Of a DNA stretch of 5,537 nt, positions 1-5,005 are shown one piece after another. Source of the DNA: CAYRMV01 sp964425255 (GTDB taxonomy: Bacteria; Bacteroidota; Bacteroidia; Flavobacteriales_D; Crocinitomicaceae); the NCBI GenBank assembly GCA_964425255.1, contig CAYRMV010000186.1, positions 1 through 5,537 on the forward strand, read 5' to 3'. The translations under genes and the position numbers were made by a program. The stretch's first letter is position 1; every line of letters begins with the position of its first letter. A model generated the notes under the pieces. The model saw only the letters and a list, made by a program, of their open reading frames with translations, was not told where the DNA came from and searched no databases.

Positions 1-65
1 AAAAATTTGTACCGAAGCATCTCAAAAATTATGAGCGATTGATAAATCGATTAGAGAATAGATAA
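1..65 (+). CDS. C-terminal end of an upstream gene (partial)
   Basis: Frame 3 is open from the window edge to a TAA at 63-65. It encodes a basic, probably helical tail of 20 residues (KFVPKHLKNYERLINRLENR). The stop lies one base before the ATG at 67, the tight packing expected of an operon. The other two frames close earlier, at 34 and 42. Too little is visible to name a family. A chance open stretch of 20 codons is possible, so the call rests mainly on its fit with the next start. Confidence 0.4.
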   Translation, partial: KFVPKHLKNYERLINRLENR

Positions 66-66
66 A

Positions 67-477
67 ATGACCAACATGCTAAAAAAAAACACATACTTGA
101 CAATTGCAATAATTAGCCTTTTGATTGGCTGTGGTTTACCTCCGCAAAAAAAACTTACAAAAGAAACGAGAAATGAACTCGAATCAATAAAGCGACAATT
201 ACAAGCGGAAAACATCCAATATGGCTATATTAAAAAAACATCTAACGGGATAGAGAATCTATATTTTAGAATTTCGGTATATGATATCCCTAATAAATTG
301 AAACCTGAGTTACCAAAATTTAATCTTTTACTTATAAATTCATTTAAAAAGAGTGGTTATAATTTTGATAAATGTACGATATCATTTTTCTATAGCGAGA
401 AATACCAAGATGCAAAACTATTAAAATACTATAAGACAGACCCTTCAGGAAACATCCTTCATGAAGCTGATAAGTAA
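67..477 (+). CDS. Small predicted lipoprotein, unknown function
   Basis: I do not recognise a family. The 136-residue product has a basic n-region (LKKN), a hydrophobic stretch (residues 10-20) and a textbook lipobox LIGC with the lipidated Cys at 22, so it should be a signal-peptidase-II substrate anchored in the envelope. No acidic residue follows the Cys (CGLPPQKK), so it lacks the Bacteroidota surface-export signal and is more likely periplasm-facing. Residues 30-50 (ETRNELESIKRQLQAEN) look like a charged amphipathic helix; the rest is mixed alpha/beta with many aromatic residues. Met4 at base 76 is an equally good start and gives a more typical signal peptide (MLKKNTYLTIAI). The ATG at 67 is one base after the upstream stop, suggesting coupling. 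It belongs to a co-directional row of small genes. Confidence 0.75.
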   Translation: MTNMLKKNTYLTIAIISLLIGCGLPPQKKLTKETRNELESIKRQLQAENIQYGYIKKTSNGIENLYFRISVYDIPNKLKPELPKFNLLLINSFKKSGYNFDKCTISFFYSEKYQDAKLLKYYKTDPSGNILHEADK

Positions 478-535
478 AAAAGCCCAAACAAAGAAAGTAC
501 ATGCAAGCGCAAAACAAACATCAAATAGAAAAAAC

Positions 536-1090
536 ATGAAAATCAGTCAAGAGATTAGTGATGATATTCAAATATTTGTGTACTTCTTGTTTAGAGGAAG
601 TTTAACTCCAAAATTAATTCAGGAAGATTACGTAGAAAGATTAATCGCTAATCCTGATCTATTATACGGCTGCTTCGAAGTTTTTGCAAAGAATTATTTC
701 TTGGGTAAAAATTACCAAAAATCCGTTTCAGAAGTGGAGTCTTTCATTTCTAAAAATGAAATCTATTCAAATGATAAAAATTCGATTGAAATTGTGAGTC
801 TGACAAAAAATAGCTTTTGGTTTCATTTTCTTCAAATAGCCGAAATCTTTTGTAAGGGTTCTTTCCCAGTCGAAGTGACGAGTTTTAATTTGGAAGAATT
901 TAACGGAAATGGGACAAGTGCAGTACCCTTTTTTTCAATTTGGTTAAATAATGTAGAGCTCGATTCAAAAGGAAATATGTTGAATTTCGATTACAGTTTG
1001 AAAAGAGCCAATGAAAGATTGAAAAGATGGGATGATGTTGAGCCAGAAAGGCCCTTTGAGGATTGGGAATTAGAGCAAGCAATTTATTAA
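536..1090 (+). CDS. Hypothetical cytoplasmic protein, possible immunity-type protein
   Basis: The 184-residue product has no signal peptide or membrane helix, unlike most of its neighbours, so it is probably cytoplasmic. I recognise no family. It starts with a helical segment (ISDDIQIFVYFLFRG, residues 7-21), continues with mixed alpha/beta sequence rich in Phe, Tyr and Trp, and ends in an acidic Trp-containing tail (RWDDVEPERPFEDWELEQ, 164-181). The reading frame is open from an ATG at 461, which would add 25 residues and overlap the preceding gene by 17 bases. That extension is an unstructured Lys/Thr/Ser/Gln run resembling translated A-rich spacer. I therefore prefer the ATG at 536, preceded by an A-rich leader typical of Bacteroidota. 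Size, orphan status and setting are compatible with a polymorphic-toxin immunity protein, but no motif proves it. Confidence 0.7.
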   Translation: MKISQEISDDIQIFVYFLFRGSLTPKLIQEDYVERLIANPDLLYGCFEVFAKNYFLGKNYQKSVSEVESFISKNEIYSNDKNSIEIVSLTKNSFWFHFLQIAEIFCKGSFPVEVTSFNLEEFNGNGTSAVPFFSIWLNNVELDSKGNMLNFDYSLKRANERLKRWDDVEPERPFEDWELEQAIY

Positions 1091-1108
1091 GGAATTGGAT
1101 AAATATGA

Positions 1109-1678
1109 ATGAACACAATGAAAACTAAACACAGAAGCGCTTACGGTATTTTCGGATTATGGGTAATTTCACTTATTGTTAATTCATGTAATCAAACGAA
1201 AAAAGAAGAGCCAACAATAAATAATTTTGAAATCGAAATTACTCATTCTGGTTTGCGAAAACTGGTCGATAGCTTGACCCAAATTAGTGAGCAATATATG
1301 CATTGTTCAAATTCGGTAGGATACATCCATGTCATAGAAAATACAGACTCAACAAAAAAAATTTGGTTATCTCTTTTCGATAAAAAAAATACTTCCCTCC
1401 AAAAAGCAAAATTTGATTTCTTTTTCAAATACAGAAAAACTTATTTTTTCATCAATGGGAACCTTAGTCCATTATTCAAACAATCTACTCATTCAAGTTC
1501 ACAAGTTAATTCTGTTTATGACACCATAAACTTTCAGAAAAAAGAGTTGGACTGCCAATTATACGTAAATTGGTTGATCTTAATAAAAGATAATCAAATC
1601 ATAAAACAAAACCTAAAATCTATAAATCTACTCGGTCCGAAGTGTGAAAACTGTGAGGAATGGAAAGAGAATGGGTAA
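1109..1678 (+). CDS. Predicted lipoprotein with CxxC, unknown function
   Basis: The 189-residue product carries a basic n-region (KTKHR), a hydrophobic core (residues 11-24) and a lipobox-like VNSC with the lipidated Cys at 27. Asn at -2 is unusual but tolerated in this phylum. KKEE follows at residues 31-34, close to the K-(D/E)2 type of surface-export signal, though further from the Cys than usual. Beyond the anchor there are Cys66, Cys149 and a C-terminal CENC (179-182). In an oxidising envelope these could form two disulfides, or the CxxC could bind metal. The middle (residues 85-115) is beta-rich and aromatic. No known family is recognised. The start may be Met4 (base 1118), which gives a cleaner signal peptide. 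The gene begins 18 bases after the preceding stop, so co-transcription is likely. Confidence 0.75.
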   Translation: MNTMKTKHRSAYGIFGLWVISLIVNSCNQTKKEEPTINNFEIEITHSGLRKLVDSLTQISEQYMHCSNSVGYIHVIENTDSTKKIWLSLFDKKNTSLQKAKFDFFFKYRKTYFFINGNLSPLFKQSTHSSSQVNSVYDTINFQKKELDCQLYVNWLILIKDNQIIKQNLKSINLLGPKCENCEEWKENG

Positions 1679-1833
1679 AAGAAATAATGGCTTCAATGAA
1701 ATCAAAAATAGCTGATGCAACTAAAAACAGAAAATATAAAAATAAAATCTGTGTTAACCCGAATTCTAAGTAAGTTTGGATATCGGTTTAAAAGATGAAT
1801 ATTTTAAAAATACTCTATAACAATACATAAAAA
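1679..1833 (+). other. Intergenic spacer with candidate promoter
   Basis: This A-rich spacer of about 155 bases holds no convincing gene. An exact Bacteroidota -7 match, TAAGTTTG, sits at 1771-1778, some 55 bases before the next start. No clear TTG/TTTG -33 box lies at the usual distance, so it may be fortuitous. A 28-codon reading frame (1687-1773) is present but looks like translated spacer. Confidence 0.4.
1771..1778 (+). promoter_or_regulatory. Candidate -7 promoter element (TAAGTTTG)
   Basis: The sequence matches the Bacteroidota sigma-ABfr -7 consensus TAnnTTTG exactly and lies upstream of the membrane-protein gene at 1834. It would give that gene a start site independent of the lipoprotein operon. 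The -33 partner is poor (only TGTG around 1750), so support is limited. Confidence 0.3.
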
Positions 1834-2193
1834 ATGCCATATTCAAATAGAGACGTTAGTAAAGATAAGATACCATCTAGACGGACAATCATTTTAGTTT
1901 TTGTTTGTTTAACAATTATGTTGGCTATGGCATACTATTTCCAAATTGAAAGAGAACGAAAACTTAAAAATACCACACAAGCAAAAGCAATCATTAAATC
2001 TGTACGTCTTACCACAAGAGGAGGGGCAACTGTAAATTTTAATGTAATGGGTAAGAAAATAGAAGCCCACTTTTCTGGAGGAGATTTTAAATTTCTTGAA
2101 CAAGGCGATACCATACTTATCAAGTATGCAAATGAAGATCCAAAACTAGTTGAAGTCGTTGATAAATACTATATGGTGAACAATAAAAATTGA
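1834..2193 (+). CDS. Single-pass membrane protein with small beta-rich outer domain
   Basis: The 119-residue product has a short hydrophilic N-terminus ending in a positive cluster (KDKIPSRR, 10-17), one transmembrane helix (about 18-36, TIILVFVCLTIMLAMAYYF) and a soluble domain (45-115). Charge distribution places the N-terminus inside and the domain in the periplasm. The domain reads as consecutive beta strands, with GGATVNFNVMGKKIEAHF followed by LEQGDTILIKYANEDPKLVEV. This is the 'G-x-x-V-x-F-x-V-x-G-K' then 'GD-x-I-x-I-x-Y-x-x-x-x-P' pattern of DUF3592-like small beta-barrels. The resemblance is by eye and weak. Function is unknown; small membrane proteins of this shape occur among immunity genes and elsewhere. 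After the TGA, the same frame stays open for 20 more codons. Confidence 0.75.
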   Translation: MPYSNRDVSKDKIPSRRTIILVFVCLTIMLAMAYYFQIERERKLKNTTQAKAIIKSVRLTTRGGATVNFNVMGKKIEAHFSGGDFKFLEQGDTILIKYANEDPKLVEVVDKYYMVNNKN

Positions 2194-2256
2194 TTTACTA
2201 AAAAAAACGGAGATACTATTGAAGTTAATCTTAAAACTCAAAAATTAAAAAAATAA
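2194..2256 (+). other. In-frame open tail after the stop at 2193, possible gene-end relic
   Basis: Directly after the TGA at 2191-2193 the same frame continues for 20 sense codons (FTKKNGDTIEVNLKTQKLKK) to a TAA at 2254-2256, four bases before the next ATG. The piece has protein-like alternation (GDTIEVNLKT reads as a beta strand). It may be the old C-terminus of a longer version, the tail of a lost gene, or chance in A-rich DNA. Confidence 0.25.
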
Positions 2257-2260
2257 CCAA

Positions 2261-3019
2261 ATGAAACACATCCTCACTATACTAATTTTATGTCTCATGC
2301 AACAAGTTGTTAGCCAGAATAAACCCGCTGAATTAGTCGGATCTTGGAAAGTGGATATTAAGTTGGATCATAAAAATTATCAAAAATCTGAATATCAATT
2401 TAACTCTGATTCAAGCTTTATCAATTTGAATTACTATAACGATACTTTAACGAGTGTGTATTTGGGTGTTTGGAAAGTAAAATCGAGTCAACTAATTTTA
2501 TCTTACAATGAATGTTTTCATTGGATAACAACAGGATACTACAAGCGAAAACTAGAAAAAGTTAATTTGGATGAATTTGAATTTAACATCAAAAACAACA
2601 AACTAATTCTTTCAACGAAATATAAAAAAGAAAACTTCTCAAAACATGAGATAGAAGCCGATTTCATGGAGAATTTTCACAAAAAAAACATTGAATACAT
2701 GTTTGAAGCTTCTGAAAACTACTTTTTTAATCGTTCCTCAATAGTAACAAGTGAGATTCATTTAGATTTACTAGATTACTATCAACATGTGCATTTCGAT
2801 AAAGATGACCGAAGAATGTTTGTACTTTATAAAACACAAAATGAAACTAATTTAAAAATATACGCGGATCGTGCGTTTGATGAAAATGATTATTGGTTAG
2901 CATATTGGTATTACCGTATTCTTTATCTCAGAAAAAAAGAGGATGAAGTATTTGAAAAAGCGATGTTAGCTTGGAATCTGAATAATAACCCGGTGCAATT
3001 TAGAGATACTCAAAAATGA
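2261..3019 (+). CDS. Secreted lipocalin-like protein, unknown function
   Basis: The 252-residue product begins with a Sec signal peptide (hydrophobic 4-16; probable signal-peptidase-I cleavage after VVS at 18) and has no lipobox, so it should be a soluble periplasmic or exported protein. Residues 25-31 (LVGSWKV) start a beta-rich half (about 25-120) with repeated strand and turn patterns and a second LGVWKV at 68-73. This 'G-x-W' opening is typical of Bacteroidota lipocalin-like small barrels. The second half (130-252) is predominantly helical and aromatic (YWLAYWYYRILYLRKK at 211-226, AMLAWNLNNNP at 234-244), reminiscent of a TPR-like helical pair but not a confident match. Its stop overlaps the next start as ATGA, so the two genes are almost certainly co-translated and may act together. 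Confidence 0.75.
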   Translation: MKHILTILILCLMQQVVSQNKPAELVGSWKVDIKLDHKNYQKSEYQFNSDSSFINLNYYNDTLTSVYLGVWKVKSSQLILSYNECFHWITTGYYKRKLEKVNLDEFEFNIKNNKLILSTKYKKENFSKHEIEADFMENFHKKNIEYMFEASENYFFNRSSIVTSEIHLDLLDYYQHVHFDKDDRRMFVLYKTQNETNLKIYADRAFDENDYWLAYWYYRILYLRKKEDEVFEKAMLAWNLNNNPVQFRDTQK

Positions 3020-3663
3020 ATTCCCCTCATTTCTTATTCCTATTCTTGTTCTTTTTCTCTGCTTGCAAAGAAGATGCAACACAACAGGTCATACCAAACA
3101 AAGCGACGACAGTGTTGTATGAAGTTTGTGCCAAAAACAAAAATTCGCTGAAAGAAGTCAATTCCGATATTCTTGCATCAATTCCGAAGAAAGAACTGAT
3201 TTTCTTGAAAGATGAAGTCCATTTGGCTTCTAAAATACAGTCATTTTACGATGTAAATCTAGCTTCAGGAGGAAAATACTTTTTAAGTGATTATTTTAAG
3301 ATCGATAATGTAGAAGCATTTGTACTATTTTCAGACTTCGGGATCTCCCCTACTTTTCCTTGTAGACAAAAACTGTTCTTATTTTTAAATGGAAAATTTC
3401 AGAAAGCAATCAACCTGAGTGCATGGCTTGGCGACTCCTCCGAACTTTTAAGTTACAAATCAAGAGTTCATGTGGATCCAAAAAACAAAACCATGCAAAT
3501 CGAACGATTTCAAAGCTATTTTTATGAAGATATTTTCAGTGAACAAGTAACTGTGACTGAAAAACACGTTGAAATCCTTGAAATCAATTGTTCAAACCTT
3601 CAAATAGAAAATATAAAAAAGCATTCATCCTCTTGGAACAACGATGGATTTCATTGTGAATAA
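3016..3663 (+). CDS. Predicted surface lipoprotein, coupled to upstream secreted protein
   Basis: The 215-residue product opens with a Phe/Leu-rich hydrophobic core and a lipobox FFSAC with the lipidated Cys at 17. CKED follows immediately: Lys at +2 and acidic residues at +3 and +4 fit the K-(D/E)2 lipoprotein export signal known from Capnocytophaga and related Flavobacteriia, suggesting display on the cell surface. Four further cysteines (38, 116, 192, 214) could form two disulfides. The body is mixed alpha/beta (strands near 99-107, 118-126 and 180-192) with no catalytic motif. No family is recognised. The ATG overlaps the preceding stop by four bases (ATGA), indicating translational coupling with the lipocalin-like gene. 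The first residues have no basic n-region, only MNSPHF, which is odd for a signal peptide. Confidence 0.78.
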   Translation: MNSPHFLFLFLFFFSACKEDATQQVIPNKATTVLYEVCAKNKNSLKEVNSDILASIPKKELIFLKDEVHLASKIQSFYDVNLASGGKYFLSDYFKIDNVEAFVLFSDFGISPTFPCRQKLFLFLNGKFQKAINLSAWLGDSSELLSYKSRVHVDPKNKTMQIERFQSYFYEDIFSEQVTVTEKHVEILEINCSNLQIENIKKHSSSWNNDGFHCE

Positions 3664-3735
3664 TAAAACCAAAACGATGAACTACAAGGCATAATAAATT
3701 GATTTTGATAGACTAATTCACAGCTTTGTAGCTTC

Positions 3736-3792
3736 GATTTTGATCAAAGATTTAGGTTAAATTTCATATCTTTGAATACTATAATACAGTAT
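3736..3792 (+). promoter_or_regulatory. Promoter and operator-like repeats of a relic antitoxin gene
   Basis: TATCTTTG at 3767-3774 matches the Bacteroidota -7 consensus TAnnTTTG. A TTTTG at 3738-3742 is a candidate -33 box, though its 24-base spacing is longer than usual. It sits in the palindrome TTTGATCAAA (3739-3748). A second inverted repeat, ATACT-N7-AGTAT (3776-3792), lies between the -7 box and the ATG at 3791 and overlaps the start. This arrangement is typical of self-repressed toxin-antitoxin operons. A direct repeat GATTTTGAT (3701-3709 and 3736-3744) precedes it. The gene it once served is broken. Confidence 0.45.
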
Positions 3793-3955
3793 GTCAACAA
3801 TCACCATCAAAATAAACGAGCGAACAAAAGCGGGAAAAATGCTCAAAGATTTCCCCCAGCTGGTGCGCGATTTCCTTCGGAGCTACTTCGTGGTATATCT
3901 CGTTCCATTGCTTATTAGTATCAAAAAATTAACTACATTCATCAAAACCCTGTAG
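3791..3955 (+). pseudogene. N-terminal relic of small antitoxin-like protein, fused into REP sequence
   Basis: The frame encodes 54 residues, but only the first ~20 (MSTITIKINERTKAGKMLKD) look like a natural protein. They resemble the N-terminus of short Bacteroidota antitoxins of the 'TITIKINERTKAGK' kind, usually found upstream of RelE/ParE-type toxins; this is recognised from memory of the family. From about base 3851 the frame enters the GC-richer REP-like sequence and then reads the transposase relic in the wrong frame, ending at TAG 3953-3955. No toxin gene follows. The promoter and operator upstream look intact, so a short chimeric peptide could still be made. An alternative is a genuine small ORF of 54 codons, which I consider unlikely. 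Confidence 0.5.
3855..3893 (+). repeat. REP-like palindromic element, left copy
   Basis: This stretch is clearly richer in G+C than its surroundings. It opens with CCCAGCTGGTGCGCG (3855-3869), which matches at 12 of 15 positions the reverse complement of 4089-4103 on the other side of the transposase relic; both then share a CCT and a final CGTGG. CGCGA (3866-3870) can pair with TCGTG (3888-3892, one G-U) to form a weak hairpin. Inverted REP copies flanking a transposase of this type are the known RAYT arrangement. The long loop suggests decay of this copy. Confidence 0.45.
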
Positions 3956-4056
3956 AGGAAGGATATGTATTTAAACCAGAAGATTATAGATATAGCAGTG
4001 CTGTTGACTATGCAGGAGACAAAGGAATGTTGGATGGAGTTATTGTTTGTAAATGA
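3919..4056 (+). pseudogene. C-terminal fragment of REP-associated (Y1/IS200-like) transposase
   Basis: Frame 1 between the TAG at 3916-3918 and the TGA at 4054-4056 encodes 45 residues containing KINYIHQNPVEEGYV (beginning at base 3925), KPEDYRYSSAVDYAG and KGMLDGVIV. These are the hallmark C-terminal blocks of the Bacteroidota REP-associated tyrosine transposases, which are normally about 180-190 residues long. The N-terminal three quarters, including the HUH metal-binding motif, is absent from the upstream sequence in every frame, so the gene is dead. It was probably reduced by an internal deletion that left both flanking REP-like ends. A different frame across it is open for 63 codons from 3965, but the conserved residues lie only in frame 1. 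Confidence 0.85.
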
Positions 4057-4073
4057 GTTATATATAAAAAATG

Positions 4074-4103
4074 CCACGCGTGAGGACACGCGCGGTAGCT
4101 GGG
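4074..4103 (+). repeat. REP-like palindrome, right copy
   Basis: CGCGTG (4077-4082) and CACGCG (4087-4092) form a perfect six-pair GC-rich stem with the loop AGGA. After one A-C mismatch the stem extends by CC/GG (4074-4075 with 4094-4095). GTAGCTGGG follows at 4095-4103; GTAG is one of the tetranucleotides that mark REP elements, though here it lies 3' of the stem on this strand. The site starts 18 bases after the stop of the transposase relic and is the inverted counterpart of 3855-3893. It stands out sharply from its AT-rich surroundings. It could also act as a transcription attenuator, but no T-run follows. Confidence 0.6.
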
Positions 4104-4174
4104 AATGTGGAAAAACAAAACCATTGAGAAGTTACAGTGAAGCAGAAAAGTTATAATTCTTAAACCAAAAAAGT

Positions 4175-5005
4175 ATGTTCAAAATTAAATTATTTTTTTT
4201 ACTATTATTACTAAGTTCTTGCAATCAAAATGAAACTCTGATTGATGAAGATGGAGATTTGTTTATAGAAGAAAAACTAGATAACGAAGTAATCAAACGA
4301 ACTGTTTATAGTCAAAATAACAAAGTCCAAAGTATCGAGTATGAAGACACTAAAAATAAAAGTGTAAGAATTTCATATTTCGACGAAAACGGAGATATTT
4401 TCCAAAAACTAAGCTGTCCATTTGAGAATGGATCACCATTAAACTACATTGAAAACTACGTTTATAAAAATAGTAAATTAAAAAATAAGATACTAAAGAA
4501 TAATAGTACTAGTAAGCTTTATAATGTTGAATTTGATGATAGAGGGAAAGTAAAAAGAATTGATTATTACATGGAGAATAATCGGAATACATACTCTCAT
4601 GTTATTTATGATATTTCTGGTAAGATTGATAATGAAAAAAGTAAGTTTCTATACCTATCAATGGAGGACAGTGTAATAAAAATAACTCCAATAGGAGTCA
4701 AAAAAAGCAAATTTACAATGTGTATAGTAGAGCAATATGATAATCCTAATCTTGATAATAACTTGATTGACAAAACATATCATAGAAAAGGGAACTCCAT
4801 TTATTTCGATTTGAGAGATTTTGAAATAAAAAATAACTTAACCTTGGTGTTACATATTCAAGATGATTTAATAGATAATATCCCTAATTTTTCCGTTTTT
4901 AAACTATATATTGATGATTTCTCAAATATTCCAAAAACAAACTTACAGCCGGTGTTTTTAATTAACGGGAAATATCAAACAAAAAGAGTTGATAGACAAG
5001 GGTAG
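4175..5005 (+). CDS. Predicted lipoprotein with YD-like beta-hairpin repeats
   Basis: The 276-residue product has a short basic start (FKIK), a leucine-rich core and the lipobox LSSC (Cys16). From residue 44 a repeated unit is visible, consensus aromatic-(D)-x-x-G-K-(I/V): VYSQNNKV (44-51), YFDENGDI (68-75), YVYKNSKL (95-102), VEFDDRGKV (118-126) and VIYDISGKI (143-151). The unit length is about 23-28 residues, and most units continue into a second strand such as VKRIDYYME. This matches the geometry of YD/Rhs or YwqK-type beta-hairpin repeats, which form extended sheets or a wrap. Residues 165-276 are a non-repetitive beta-rich domain. A role in binding or shielding at the cell surface is inference. 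It starts 71 bases after the right REP-like palindrome and is followed by a strong terminator. Confidence 0.78.
   Translation: MFKIKLFFLLLLLSSCNQNETLIDEDGDLFIEEKLDNEVIKRTVYSQNNKVQSIEYEDTKNKSVRISYFDENGDIFQKLSCPFENGSPLNYIENYVYKNSKLKNKILKNNSTSKLYNVEFDDRGKVKRIDYYMENNRNTYSHVIYDISGKIDNEKSKFLYLSMEDSVIKITPIGVKKSKFTMCIVEQYDNPNLDNNLIDKTYHRKGNSIYFDLRDFEIKNNLTLVLHIQDDLIDNIPNFSVFKLYIDDFSNIPKTNLQPVFLINGKYQTKRVDRQG

Noticed and set aside
900..1118. 72-codon minus-strand open frame, and similar ones at 1243-1428 and 1909-2123
   Set aside because: They lie wholly or almost wholly opposite well-supported + strand genes and have no signal or family features of their own.
1687..1773. 28-codon + strand reading frame in the 1679-1833 spacer
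   Set aside because: The Lys/Asn-rich product looks like translated A-rich spacer, with no recognisable motif.
3883..4089. 68-codon minus-strand open frame
   Set aside because: It is antisense to the transposase relic, with a composition typical of a reverse-strand shadow and no leader or recognisable product.
3965..4156. 63-codon + strand open frame across the transposase relic
   Set aside because: It is a shadow: the conserved transposase residues are in a different frame (frame 1), and this frame reads through the REP-like palindrome.
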